From: Gracilibacillus salitolerans
GTDB taxonomy: Bacteria; Bacillota; Bacilli; Bacillales; Amphibacillaceae
Reading direction: 5' to 3'
DNA length: 64,000 nt
NCBI RefSeq assembly: GCF_009650095.1
Contig: NZ_CP045915.1
Location: 2,418,001-2,482,000, forward strand
Shown: piece after piece, positions 39,207-47,811 of the stretch
How the letters are laid out: each line of letters starts with the position of its first letter
Numbering within the stretch: the first letter of the stretch is position 1
Notes under the pieces: model-generated
What the model was told of the DNA's origin: nothing
Database searches by the model: none
The model's input: only the letters and a program-made list of their open reading frames with translations
Program-made: the position numbers and the translations under genes

Positions 39207-40460
39207 GTGATCGACATCGAGAAAGTATTATTAATTGCTATTATGCATGACCAAAGAGATGAAGAACAGTTTTATTATTCATTAAATGAACTAGAGGCTC
39301 TTGTGAAAACTGCAGAAGGAAAAGTAGTTGAAACAATCGTTCAAAAACGACCAACACCTCATCGAAAATATTACATAGGTGAAGGTAAACTAGAGGAAAT
39401 TAAACAAATTGTAGAAGAAAAAGATATTGAAGTTGTCATAACTAATGAGGAATTATCTGGTGGTCAGTCAAGAAATTTACAAGAACAGTTAGGTGTTCAT
39501 GTAATTGACCGAAGCCAGCTGATATTGGATATATTTGCGGCAAGGGCACGTACTAAAGAAGGTAAGCTGCAAGTAGAGCTTGCACAATATTCGTATATGC
39601 TGCCAAGACTGCACGGCCAAGGGGCTGAATTATCTAGGCTCGGTGGTGGAATTGGTACCAGGGGACCTGGTGAAACGAAGCTTGAAACGGATCGTCGCCA
39701 TATTCGAAATCGGATGGATGATATTAAAAGACGTTTAAAGCAAGTTGTCAATCAACGGGAACAATATCGTGGTAATAGACGTAAACACCAACTTTTTCAA
39801 GTCGCTGTTGTTGGGTATACAAATGCAGGTAAATCAACTTTGTTTAACAGTTTAACGAAAAGCGATTCTATCTATGAAGATAAATTATTTGCAACCCTAG
39901 ATCCTTTATCAAGAAGAATGAAGTTACCGTCTAACCTTGAAGTGTTATTAACAGATACGGTAGGTTTCATTCAAGATTTACCGACCGCTTTAATAGCTGC
40001 TTTTCGTTCCACGTTAGAAGAAGTTCGAGAAGCAGATCTTATTCTTCATGTTATCGATGTTGCTGCACCGAATCGGGATGATCACGAAAAAACAGTATAT
40101 CGGTTATTGTCAGAATTAGAAGCCGATAACATCCCGATTTTAACTATTTATAATAAAAGGGATTTAATTGAAGTTGATGATTTTGTCCCTTCAGCACATC
40201 CGTATTTAATGATTAGTGCCATAGAAGGGGAAGATATTGTCACCGTTAAACGAGAAGTAGAAAAACTAATTAAAGAAGAATGGACTTATTTCTCAGGCTT
40301 TGTTCCTGAAGAGAAAGCAAGTAAACTAGCTAAAATACGTCAATATACCATTTTAGAGAAACAGACATATGCAGAGGACAAATTAGGCTATCATGTAGAA
40401 GGATTTGTTGATCCTAATCATGCTATTATGAAAGAAATAAAGGAGTTTCATCACGAATGA
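39207..40460 (+). CDS. hflX: Ribosome-associated GTPase HflX
   Basis: HflX is a GTPase that splits stalled ribosomes. The 417-residue reading has the N-terminal HflX domain (TPHRKYYIGEGKLEEIK), the Gly-rich linker GAELSRLGGGIGTRGPGETKLE and G motifs GYTNAGKST, DTVGFIQDLP and NKRDL. The start is unclear: the GTG at 39207 lies inside the only ribosome site (TAGGTGA), whereas ATC at 39216, in frame and five bases after it, has ideal spacing but is non-canonical. Its stop overlaps ynbB by four bases. Confidence 0.93.
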   Translation: MIDIEKVLLIAIMHDQRDEEQFYYSLNELEALVKTAEGKVVETIVQKRPTPHRKYYIGEGKLEEIKQIVEEKDIEVVITNEELSGGQSRNLQEQLGVHVIDRSQLILDIFAARARTKEGKLQVELAQYSYMLPRLHGQGAELSRLGGGIGTRGPGETKLETDRRHIRNRMDDIKRRLKQVVNQREQYRGNRRKHQLFQVAVVGYTNAGKSTLFNSLTKSDSIYEDKLFATLDPLSRRMKLPSNLEVLLTDTVGFIQDLPTALIAAFRSTLEEVREADLILHVIDVAAPNRDDHEKTVYRLLSELEADNIPILTIYNKRDLIEVDDFVPSAHPYLMISAIEGEDIVTVKREVEKLIKEEWTYFSGFVPEEKASKLAKIRQYTILEKQTYAEDKLGYHVEGFVDPNHAIMKEIKEFHHE

Positions 40461-41671
40461 ATCAATCATGGATAAGGGAAATTGAGAAACAAATAGAACC
40501 AATTTTCCAAGACATTCTAAAAAATGAATTTTATAATCAAGATAAAGTATTAAAAGCTTTTCAAAAACACCAAGTTAGTGACAGTGATTTTAACCCGACG
40601 ACTGGATACGGTTATGATGACTTCGGAAGAGATAAGTTAGAAGCTGTTTATGCTTCTGTGTTTGGTGCTGAGGATGCACTTGTCCGTCCTCAAATAACTT
40701 CTGGAACCCATGCCATAAGTACAGCTTTGTTCGGTGTGCTTCGTCCAGGAGATGAACTTTTGTATATTACCGGAAAACCATACGATACATTAAATAAAGT
40801 GATTGGCCATGAAAAACATGTCTCAGGATCACTTTCTGATTTTGGAGTTCAATTTCATTATACGGATCTAGTAGATGGTTATATTGATATTGATCAAGTA
40901 AAACAACATATTAACCATCAGACTAAAGTGGTTGCTATTCAGCGCTCAAAGGGCTATGATGACAGACCATCGATAACAATAGCTGAAATGGAAAAAATCA
41001 TTAAGCAAATTCGTCAATTTAAAGCGGAAGTTATTATATTTGTTGACAATTGCTATGGAGAATTTGTGGAAATGAGAGAACCAACTGATCTGGATGTTGA
41101 TCTGATTGCTGGATCTTTGATTAAGAATCCAGGTGGTGGCATTACCAGAATGGGTGGTTATATTGCAGGAAAAAAACAATATGTGGAGATGGCAGCTAAT
41201 CGTTTGACTGCTCCAGGGATCGGTAAAGAAGTAGGAGCAAGCATCGGGATGTTACAAGAAATGTATCAAGGTTTATTTCTTGCTCCACATGTGGTGAGTG
41301 AAGCCTTAAAAGGGGCTGTATTTACGTCTGCTTATTTACAAAAATTAGGATATAACACAACACCTGCTTTTGATGCTCACCGAACTGATTTAATCCAATC
41401 AGTTACTTTTCATTCTTCCGAACAAATGATTGCTTTTTGTCAAGCAATTCAAAGACAATCTCCCATCAATTCACATGTTCTTCCATATCCCGCTCCAATG
41501 CCGGGTTATGAAGATGATGTAATAATGGCTGCAGGAACTTTTATACAAGGAGCAAGTTTAGAATTAACTGCAGACGGGCCAATAAGATATCCTTATACCG
41601 CTTTTGTACAGGGAGGGCTTACTTACAATCATGTTAAACTAGCGGTTATAAATGCAGCTAATGGGCTGTAA
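40457..41671 (+). CDS. ynbB: PLP-dependent methionine gamma-lyase-like protein (YnbB)
   Basis: A 404-residue fold-type I PLP enzyme, often labelled aluminium-resistance or cystathionine beta-lyase family protein. The PLP lysine is in GSLIKNPGGGITRMGGYIAG; HAISTALFGVLRPGDELLY and VDNCYGEFVE are cofactor-site blocks. It overlaps hflX by ATGA and precedes glnR, as in B. subtilis. The true substrate is uncertain. Confidence 0.93.
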   Translation: MNQSWIREIEKQIEPIFQDILKNEFYNQDKVLKAFQKHQVSDSDFNPTTGYGYDDFGRDKLEAVYASVFGAEDALVRPQITSGTHAISTALFGVLRPGDELLYITGKPYDTLNKVIGHEKHVSGSLSDFGVQFHYTDLVDGYIDIDQVKQHINHQTKVVAIQRSKGYDDRPSITIAEMEKIIKQIRQFKAEVIIFVDNCYGEFVEMREPTDLDVDLIAGSLIKNPGGGITRMGGYIAGKKQYVEMAANRLTAPGIGKEVGASIGMLQEMYQGLFLAPHVVSEALKGAVFTSAYLQKLGYNTTPAFDAHRTDLIQSVTFHSSEQMIAFCQAIQRQSPINSHVLPYPAPMPGYEDDVIMAAGTFIQGASLELTADGPIRYPYTAFVQGGLTYNHVKLAVINAANGL

Positions 41672-41711
41672 TAAGGGATCGACAAGCATTAATATAAAAT
41701 ACCGTTTGATA

Positions 41712-41760
41712 TGTTAACTTATCTAACATCTCTTGACATGAAAATTGCACAGTGTATAAT
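41712..41760 (+). promoter_or_regulatory. GlnR operator and sigma-A promoter of glnRA
   Basis: TGTTA-N7-TAACA at 41712-41728 is a perfect GlnR/TnrA box (TGTNA-N7-TNACA). TTGACA at 41733-41738 and TATAAT at 41755-41760, 16 bases apart, form the promoter. The operator lies immediately upstream of the -35 box, so GlnR can repress its own operon. Confidence 0.88.
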
Positions 41761-41795
41761 AGAGTTATAGAAAACAGATGGAAGGGGTGAATGAG

Positions 41796-42191
41796 ATGAG
41801 TTATTTAGATAGACGTTCCATGCCCTTGTTTTCTATCGGAATTGTTAAATCACTTACAGGATTAACCGCACGACAAATCCGATACTATGAACAGCATCAA
41901 TTGATTCATCCATCTCGAACAGAAGGAAATCAAAGGTTATTTTCTTTTAATGATGTAGACCGTCTATTAGAGATAAAAGAATTGATTGAAAAGGGTCTTA
42001 ATTTAGCAGGCATAAAACAAGTGCTTGAAATGAAAACTATGCCGAAGACAGAGCAATCTGCTTCAAATGCAAAATCATCAGAAATATCTGAAAAGGAATT
42101 GCGAAAGATATTGCACAAAGAATTATTTGATGCTGGTAGATTAGGTAAAACTTCGTTAAGACAGGGAGAATTATCAAGGTTCTTCCATTAA
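41796..42191 (+). CDS. glnR: MerR-family nitrogen repressor GlnR
   Basis: The 131-residue repressor starts at 41796 after GGAAGGGGTGAATGAG. Its N-terminal winged helix reads LTARQIRYYEQHQLIHPSRTEGNQRLF, with the MerR dimer helix after it. The C-terminal tail (KTSLRQGELSRFFH) is the segment that senses feedback-inhibited glutamine synthetase. It represses glnRA when glutamine is plentiful. Confidence 0.97.
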   Translation: MSYLDRRSMPLFSIGIVKSLTGLTARQIRYYEQHQLIHPSRTEGNQRLFSFNDVDRLLEIKELIEKGLNLAGIKQVLEMKTMPKTEQSASNAKSSEISEKELRKILHKELFDAGRLGKTSLRQGELSRFFH

Positions 42192-42216
42192 AATTATAAA
42201 GGAGAGAGTTTAATCA

Positions 42217-43548
42217 ATGGGATTAACTAAAGAAGAGATCAAGCAAAGAATTAAAGAGGAAAATGTAAAATTTATCCGCTTGCAGTTCACAGATTTACTT
42301 GGAACAATCAAAAACGTTGAGATTCCATTAAGTCAATTGGATAAAGCTTTAGACAACCAAATGGTATTTGATGGTTCCTCAATCGAAGGTTTTGTACGTA
42401 TTGAAGAATCTGATATGAAGCTTTATCCAGACTTAGATACTTTCGTTGTATTCCCATGGACTTCTGAAAAAGGGAAAGTTGCGCGTTTTATCTGTGATAT
42501 CTATAATACAGATGGTACTCCATTTGAAGGATGTCCTCGTTATAACTTAAAACGTAACCTGAAAAGAGCAGAAGATCTAGGTTTTACTGCCTTTAACATT
42601 GGTACGGAACCAGAATTCTTCTTATTCAAATTAGATGAAAAAGGTGATCCTTCTCTAGAACTTAACGATAAAGGTGGTTATTTTGACCTTGCACCAACAG
42701 ATTTAGGTGAAAACTGCCGTCGCGATATCGTACTTGAACTAGAAGAAATGGGATTTGAAATCGAAGCATCTCACCACGAAGTTGCTCCAGGTCAGCACGA
42801 AATTGATTTTAAATATTCTGATGCTGTTAAGCACGCAGATGATATTCAAACATTTAAACTAGTTGTTAAAACTATTGCACGTAAGCACGGTTTACATGCT
42901 ACATTTATGCCTAAACCACTTTTCGGTGTTAACGGTTCTGGTATGCACTGTAACATGTCATTATTCAAAGGAAAAACAAATACTTTCTTAGATGAAAATG
43001 GACCACTTGAATTAAGTGAGACTGCATATCAATTCATCGCAGGTATTATTAAGCATGCTCTTTCATTTACAGCGGTAACAAACCCAACTGTAAACTCTTA
43101 TAAGCGTCTTGTGCCTGGTTATGAAGCACCTTGTTATGTAGCTTGGTCTGGATCTAACCGTAGCCCATTAATCCGTGTACCAGCTTCTCGTGGATTAAGT
43201 ACACGTGTTGAGGTACGTAGTGTAGACCCAGCTGCTAACCCATACTTAGCTTTATCTGTACTGTTAGCGTCTGGTTTAGACGGAATTGAAAACAAATTAG
43301 AAGCTCCAAAAGCAGTAGATCGCAACATTTATGTAATGGATAAAGAAGAGCGTGAAGCTAATGGAGTAAAAGATTTACCTGCAACATTAGCAGATGCATT
43401 AGATGAATTGAGAAAAGATGAAACAATTGTTGAAGCTCTTGGTGAGCATTTATTCGAACATTTTATCGAATCAAAAGAAATCGAATGGGATATGTTCCGT
43501 ACACAAGTACACCCTTGGGAAAGAGAACAATATATCCAAGCATATTAA
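42217..43548 (+). CDS. glnA: Glutamine synthetase type I
   Basis: GlnA makes glutamine from glutamate, ammonia and ATP. The 443-residue protein has FDGSSIEGF near residue 52, the metal-site block [11 protein letters not shown], the ATP-site block [16 protein letters not shown] and [13 protein letters not shown]. Codons are more regular than in the neighbouring prophage DNA. The last 53 bases, including the [12 protein letters not shown] tail, are duplicated with the terminator at 49758-49854, marking a prophage attachment site that restores the gene end on integration. Confidence 0.98.
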   Translation: MGLTKEEIKQRIKEENVKFIRLQFTDLLGTIKNVEIPLSQLDKALDNQMVFDGSSIEGFVRIEESDMKLYPDLDTFVVFPWTSEKGKVARFICDIYNTDGTPFEGCPRYNLKRNLKRAEDLGFTAFNIGTEPEFFLFKLDEKGDPSLELNDKGGYFDLAPTDLGENCRRDIVLELEEMGFEIEASHHEVAPGQHEIDFKYSDAVKHADDIQTFKLVVKTIARKHGLHATFMPKPLFGVNGSGMHCNMSLFKGKTNTFLDENGPLELSETAYQFIAGIIKHALSFTAVTNPTVNSYKRLVPGYEAPCYVAWSGSNRSPLIRVPASRGLSTRVEVRSVDPAANPYLALSVLLASGLDGIENKLEAPKAVDRNIYVMDKEEREANGVKDLPATLADALDELRKDETIVEALGEHLFEHFIESKEIEWDMFRTQVHPWEREQYIQAY

Positions 43549-43592
43549 TCAGCGGAAACCCTTGGCACTGTTGGTGTCGGGGGTTTTTGTTT
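43496..43592 (+). other. Attachment-site direct repeat, copy 1 (glnA 3' end)
   Basis: This 97-bp segment covers the end of glnA and its terminator. It matches 49758-49854 with two mismatches (TATATCC/TATTTCC and TATTAATC/TATTTATC). Together with the integrase that starts 74 bases further on, it is best read as one hybrid attachment site of an element that targets glnA. Confidence 0.85.
43555..43592 (+). terminator. Intrinsic terminator of glnA
   Basis: AAACCCTTGGCAC pairs with GTGTCGGGGGTTT through G-T pairs around TGTTG and is followed by TTGTTTTG. It lies wholly inside the duplicated attachment segment. Confidence 0.85.
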
Positions 43593-43621
43593 TGTAAATG
43601 AATCCCTGTTTTTTGATTTGT

Positions 43622-43650
43622 TCTGGGTGAAAACCCAGAGCTTACCCAGA
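43622..43650. repeat. Candidate integrase arm-binding repeats, left end
   Basis: TCTGGGT at 43622 (inverted) and ACCCAGA at 43633 and 43644, 11 bases apart, lie between the attachment core and the integrase gene. The same heptamer recurs three times at 11-base steps at the other end (49624-49652). Confidence 0.6.
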
Positions 43651-43665
43651 AAGTCGTTTCTAACA

Positions 43666-44480
43666 TTAATCATCTAATATACTGCTCATGTGATCTTCGT
43701 AACTAATCATATCTTTTTCTTTTATTCGATTTGAGATATGAGCATATACATCTGCGGTAATTTGATAACTCCCATGACCAAGTCTTTCTTGAATAGCTTT
43801 CATATCCCATCCGGCTTCCATTAATAAGACTGCATGTGTATGCCTCAATGAATGAATAGGTAAGTTCGGCAATTCAGCATTTTTTAGTATTCTACTAAAA
43901 GAATTAAATAGTGTACTTTTCGGCATGAAATCTCCATTTTCTCTACACAATACAAGGTTTAAATCATAGTTATATAGTTCCTCGAATTCTTTTTTGTTTT
44001 CATTCTGCCAGGATAAGTGAAATTTGAGTTTATTTAATAATGAATTTCTTAGAGTTATGATTCTAGATGATTTATATGTTTTAGGATCACCAAAAATATC
44101 TTCATTCTCGTCCAAGGGTTTTATTAATCTCCACCGTACCTTCTTTAAATTTTATGTCTGACCATTGAATTTCAGCAGCTTCTCCTTTACGCATTCCAGT
44201 TTCAACAAAAAAATATAAAAATAGCCAATAGATATACCCGTATTGTCTTGCAGATCTTAGAAAAGTTGGAATATCGTATGAGTCTATAAATTTTATAGTT
44301 TTATCCTTGTCTTTTCCTTTAATAACTGCACCTATAGCAGGGTTCCTTTCAAACATATTCAGTTGATATGCTTTTTCGAGTGCGTTTCTAGCGGTACCGT
44401 GTATGATCTCTATTGTGCGCTTAGAATATTTTTTATCGAATAATAGGATATTCTTATAGTATATAATATAATTGTAATGT
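43666..44480 (-). pseudogene. Tyrosine-type phage integrase, truncated and frameshifted
   Basis: The minus strand encodes the catalytic domain of a tyrosine recombinase in two frames. The first part (to about 44105) reads KRTIEIIHGTARNALEKAYQ, then TGMRKGEAAEIQW with catalytic Arg. The second part reads HSLRHTHAVLL (His-x-x-Arg), RLGHGSYQITADVYAHI with the catalytic His and nucleophile Tyr, and stops at 43666. The frame changes near 44102-44115, and the N-terminal arm-binding domain is missing beyond about 44480. The enzyme is therefore dead. It lies right beside the glnA attachment repeat, as expected for the element's own integrase. Confidence 0.85.
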
Positions 44481-44524
44481 ATGTGTAATAATTTGTAAAA
44501 AATAAACCTTTTAATTATCTAATT

Positions 44525-44552
44525 TACGAACAGGTCACTAGTGACTGTTTTT
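44525..44552. terminator. Palindromic terminator-like hairpin
   Basis: AACAGGTCACTAGTGACTGTT forms a near-perfect palindrome, followed by TTTATTTT. It lies upstream of the integrase remnant and before the small ORF at 44677. Confidence 0.6.
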
Positions 44553-44676
44553 ATTTTGCGTTGTATATACATTGTAAGAAACGGATAAGTCTAGTAAAGG
44601 CACCTTTTATAAGGTGTATTTTTATGCAGGAATATCCTTCTTTTTGTCGAATTGTGATAAGGAGGAGGGGTTTCAA

Positions 44677-44907
44677 ATGATATTAGTTACTATCGACCAT
44701 TCATATGTAAACGATTATTTTCAAATTGACACTATTGAAGTAAATTTAGATGAGGAAGAAGAAAAAGTAAGAGTAGAGAAGTTAGCGAAAAAACTTGAAG
44801 GTGCTTTAGTAGATCCTGATAGACTTTTAAGCCAACGTATTGCAGATGAGCTCAAAGTTGATGTTAGGCTTATTGATTTAGATACAAATGAAATTGATTT
44901 AATGTAA
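44677..44907 (+). CDS. Small acidic prophage protein, family unknown
   Basis: The 76-residue protein starts at 44677 after AAGGAGGAGGGG. It is acidic (VNLDEEEEKVRVEKLAKKLEGALVDPDRLLSQ) with mixed helix and strand. Its position just upstream of the holin cassette suggests a late phage gene. No family was recognised. A hairpin with seven T follows. Confidence 0.6.
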   Translation: MILVTIDHSYVNDYFQIDTIEVNLDEEEEKVRVEKLAKKLEGALVDPDRLLSQRIADELKVDVRLIDLDTNEIDLM

Positions 44908-45050
44908 AGCATCTCAAATGAGGTGCTTTTTTTATACCCAAAAATAAAGAGGGAGTCTGATCTCCCTCGAGCACTCTATAAATATAGGGGGGTTAAAGTG
45001 CTTCTTATATTATACGAGTAAAGTTGAATTTTGAAGGGGGTTGAGCATGT
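44908..45050 (+). repeat. Lysis-module leader repeat, copy 1
   Basis: The segment starts with a terminator (AGCATCTCA/TGAGGTGCT then T-run), continues through a GGGAG/CTCCC hairpin and an AGCACT/AGTGCT pair, and ends at the ATG of the xhlA-like gene. About 135 bases match 54836-54974 with few differences. Confidence 0.8.
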
Positions 45051-45325
45051 CAGATAACCAATGGTATACAAACAAGGACCTTTTCGAACTCATCAACAAT
45101 ATGAGCTCAGACTTTCATGATTTACGTTCAGAAATGAAAGAGACCAGGAACATCATAAAAAAGTACAACGGCTTACGTGAAGAATTAGGCATTGTCAAAG
45201 ACAAAGTTGAAAAGATGTAAGCAAGATCAGAAGGTCGACTATCGGTAGGTGAAGCTATTCGCAATTGGGGCGGATGGCTTTTTGCTTTTATTACGTTAGT
45301 TATATTAATCATTACTAAATTTTAA
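45047..45325 (+). pseudogene. XhlA-like holin-associated protein with in-frame stop
   Basis: The frame reads MSDNQWYTNKDLFELINN, a coiled-coil middle, then TAA at 45218-45220. The same frame continues with ARSEGRLSVGEAIRNWGG and a C-terminal membrane segment (WLFAFITLVILIIT) to the next stop at 45325. The layout (coiled coil plus C-terminal anchor, before a holin) is that of haemolysin XhlA. One nonsense change splits it, leaving a 57-residue soluble fragment. Confidence 0.7.
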
Positions 45326-45338
45326 GGAGCTGATATAA

Positions 45339-45593
45339 ATGAAAGAGCAATTAAAAAAAATCGATAACAAATGGGTGAGATTAGTAGTGTTAATTGTTGT
45401 TTTCGTAAATACAGGATTTACTATTGTAGGTACACCGTTATTACCATTTTCAAATGAAGAAATTGTCGTTGGATTAACATTTGCAGCAGATGCCGCAGCT
45501 ATGACTTGGGCGTACTGGAAAAATAACAGTTTTACGTTTGCAGCTAAAGTTGCAGATGATCACTTAAAACAAATGAAGGAGGGTAAGCAATGA
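45339..45593 (+). CDS. Phage holin, SPP1/phi-LC3 family
   Basis: The 84-residue protein has two hydrophobic segments (about 13-35 and 44-60) and the family end WAYWKNNSFTFAAKVADDHLKQMKEG. Holins form membrane lesions that let endolysin reach the wall. The ribosome site is AAGGAGCTGATATAA. Its stop overlaps an ATG that opens only a seven-codon endolysin stub, so the cassette has lost its lysin. Confidence 0.85.
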   Translation: MKEQLKKIDNKWVRLVVLIVVFVNTGFTIVGTPLLPFSNEEIVVGLTFAADAAAMTWAYWKNNSFTFAAKVADDHLKQMKEGKQ

Positions 45594-45613
45594 CCAAAGA
45601 TTATACTAATTAA
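45590..45613 (+). pseudogene. Endolysin start stub
   Basis: ATGA overlap with the holin opens MTKDYTN and then a stop. In intact cassettes the endolysin starts at this overlap. Only the first seven codons remain before unrelated sequence. Confidence 0.4.
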
Positions 45614-45632
45614 AATAAATTGAGGTGCAAGA

Positions 45633-46100
45633 ATGCTTATTAAAATAATACTATGGGGAATATTAATACTTCCTTGGATTTCATTAGTATGGATAGAAAA
45701 AGAAGCGATCAAGCGTTATATGCCTGTTACAATTTTCACTTCATTACTCGTAACAATCTGGTTTGAATTCGGTTATGCTTATCGATGGTGGACGATACTT
45801 GAACGTATTGTACTATGGGGGTTTATAACCGATGTTAGTTTTGTTTATGGACCTTTTGCGGTTGGTACAATATGGATTTTTTATTTAACATACCAAAAAT
45901 TTTGGATTTACGTTTTAACCAATATTGGAATTGATGCTTTCTTTTCGTTCTTAGGATTAACTTGGTTTGTTGAAGGAATGGGAATTGCTACTATTAATAT
46001 CGACAGATGGATAATTTTCATCATATATATTTCTTTTTCCTTTGTAATATATGGATACCAAGCATGGCAAGAAAAAATTTTTATTCCAATCGCAAAATAA
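45633..46100 (+). CDS. CBO0543-like multi-pass membrane protein
   Basis: The 155-residue protein has about five hydrophobic segments and Trp/Tyr-rich boundaries (WFEFGYAYRWWTILERI, NIDRWIIFIIYISFSFVIYG). The general pattern resembles the two proteins at 56166 and 56756, a family without known function. The ribosome site is GAGGTGCAAG. It sits where the endolysin should be, so it may be cargo inserted into the lysis cassette. Confidence 0.65.
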   Translation: MLIKIILWGILILPWISLVWIEKEAIKRYMPVTIFTSLLVTIWFEFGYAYRWWTILERIVLWGFITDVSFVYGPFAVGTIWIFYLTYQKFWIYVLTNIGIDAFFSFLGLTWFVEGMGIATINIDRWIIFIIYISFSFVIYGYQAWQEKIFIPIAK

Positions 46101-46167
46101 TTATCGAGATGAAATTAATTAAACCTGTGGGAAAAAGCAAAATAGCTTGTTAGGACAGATATTTGAG

Positions 46168-46233
46168 TAGAGTGGTGGGTTTTTGTTTAATATGCTATAA
46201 TACCGACCAAGGGAGCAAGACTTCCTTCATTGT
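46168..46233. repeat. Promoter/leader-like repeat, copy 2
   Basis: GTGGTGGGTTTTTG, TATAAT at about 46197-46202 and GGGAGCAAG ... CTTCCTTCATT parallel 23221-23280. A further partial copy (AAGTGGTGGGTTTTTCTTTAA) lies at 51578-51598. Its function is unknown. Confidence 0.5.
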
Positions 46234-46235
46234 GT

Positions 46236-46302
46236 TCAGTCCTCATCACGATTAGTCCTACAACCCTAACGTAGTAACAAAGTGATGAGGACTATTTCAC
46301 TT
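46236..46302. terminator. Long stem terminator for the minus-strand remnant
   Basis: AGTCCTCATCAC pairs perfectly with GTGATGAGGACT around a loop of about 34 bases. It overlaps the end of the minus-strand ORF fragment. Confidence 0.6.
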
Positions 46303-46473
46303 TCTCTCTCATTTCTGCATTTTCAAACAATTCCTCCAAAATAACCAAAACCTTCTTCCTTATAGCCGGATTAAAATACCTCCTTTTTTCTTCTTTGCGT
46401 TTGGCATAAAAAGTGTATTGTGTAAACTGCATTGATCTGCTAGTTTGCAACGCTTTAAAATTATTCAGGTAGT
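46292..46473 (-). pseudogene. 3' end of an unidentified prophage gene, copy 1
   Basis: The minus strand reads NNFKALQTSRSMQ, YAKRKEEKRRYFNPAIRKK and VLVILEELFENAEMREK before a stop. No start or upstream domain remains. Three shorter, more decayed copies of the same end lie at 52103, 52347 and 57425, all on the minus strand. The family is not recognised. Confidence 0.6.
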
Positions 46474-46708
46474 TTCAATTCACACATTTCCTCTAGTTTT
46501 TTACTCAATTGATTACCATAAATTTCATGTTTTCGCTGATTTTAAATAATTATTGTCTTAAGTTAAAATCATTCTGGAACAAAAGTAATCACTTTTACTG
46601 AAAGTTGATTTCTAAGTAAGTGGATATAGATTGATCATAATGAAATAAAGTATATATACATCATCAGTAAGGCAATAATGATGGTAAAAAATATAAAGGA
46701 TGTTTGGA

Positions 46709-47401
46709 ATGAATGAGTATGTATCAATTGCAGTTGAATTATTATTGGGATTTGTTATCCTATTTTTAATAATAAAACTTCTAGGGAAAACCCAGTTCTC
46801 GCAAATTACTCCTTTTGATTTTATATCTGCATTAATTTTAGGAGAACTTGTCGGAAATGCAGTTTATGATGATGAGGTAAAGCTTGGTCAAATAACATTT
46901 GCTATTTTGTTTTTTGGGGTTCTAATATATTTTGTTGAAATGTTAACTCAAAAGTTTAAAAATTCCCGGAAACTCTTTGAGGGAGAACCCAACATAGTTA
47001 TACATAAGGGGCAGATAAAGTATGATACTTTAAAAAAGATAAAACTGGACATAAATGCTTTGCAGGGACTAATACGACAACAAGGTTATTTCTCCATGCA
47101 AGAAGTAGAATACGCAATCATGGAAACAAATGGTGTGGTAAGTGTTTTACCTAAATCCGAATATGACGTTCCTAAAAATAGTGATTTAAACTTATCTGCG
47201 AGCCCTGTTAATTTACCAATAACACTTATTTTAGATGGAGAAGCTGTATACGATAATTTAAAAGAACTTGGATTTGATGAAAAATGGCTAAAAGAACAAC
47301 TAGTAAAACAAAATATTACTAGTTATAAAGATGTCTTATATGCAGAATGGCGACAAAATAAACCGCTTTTTGTGTTAAGATATGAGAAGAAAGAAAGTTA
47401 A
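46709..47401 (+). CDS. DUF421 (YetF-like) membrane protein
   Basis: The 230-residue protein has two or three N-terminal membrane segments (VAVELLLGFVILFLIIKLLG-like, then FAILFFGVLIYFVEML) and a cytoplasmic DUF421 domain with the hallmark PNIVIHKGQIKYDTLKK and MQEVEYAIMETNGVVSVLPKSE. YetF-type proteins are membrane proteins of spore-formers with no settled function. The start at 46709 is nine bases after AAAGGA. It lies inside the glnA-integrated element and may be passenger cargo. Confidence 0.85.
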   Translation: MNEYVSIAVELLLGFVILFLIIKLLGKTQFSQITPFDFISALILGELVGNAVYDDEVKLGQITFAILFFGVLIYFVEMLTQKFKNSRKLFEGEPNIVIHKGQIKYDTLKKIKLDINALQGLIRQQGYFSMQEVEYAIMETNGVVSVLPKSEYDVPKNSDLNLSASPVNLPITLILDGEAVYDNLKELGFDEKWLKEQLVKQNITSYKDVLYAEWRQNKPLFVLRYEKKES

Positions 47402-47746
47402 TTTTAAACACTTTTTAAATAGAGGCTACATAACTAAAGAACACTCCAAAAAGCACTTAACCATCCACAAGTGTAAATTAATAATCTGGAGTCGAGTATT
47501 GATTTAGAAAGTTACGACATACATTAATTCAGATAAAAAGTCGTATTATTGGTATATGTTCAGTTTGAAAACCATAACATTTTAATGTATATTTATCTTA
47601 ATTCATAGAAGAAAGGACGATGAATTAGTGGTGAGATACTAGAACTAGACGATGGAGTTTAAATGAAGTTGGCTTTCTCGTGCATTATTGATTTATTATA
47701 AGCAAATGGGGTTATGGTCATATTCAGATATTCTTCCCATTTTGCT

Positions 47747-47780
47747 ACTTACCACAACGTTATCAGGTAGTATTTTTTTT
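47747..47780 (+). terminator. Terminator-like hairpin in the 5' leader of the CNNM gene
   Basis: CTACTTACC pairs with GGTAGTA (one bulge) around about 12 bases and is followed by eight T. It stands directly before the ribosome site of the gene at 47812, so it could control read-through. The leader from 47402 holds no gene and matched no riboswitch class I know. Confidence 0.6.
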
Positions 47781-47811
47781 GGAGGTGAATTCCCTTTTCT
47801 AAGGGAACTTA
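47781..47811 (+). promoter_or_regulatory. Ribosome site separated from ATG by a perfect hairpin
   Basis: GGAGGTG at 47781-47787 lies 25 bases before the ATG, too far in linear sequence. Between them TTCCCTT / AAGGGAA (47790-47807) forms a seven-bp stem with a TTCT loop; folded, the effective spacing becomes about six bases. Confidence 0.7.

Noticed and set aside
47402..47746. A known metal riboswitch (M-box or yybP-ykoY) before the CNNM gene
   Set aside because: The conserved cores of these classes were looked for and not found; only the terminator-like hairpin is supported.
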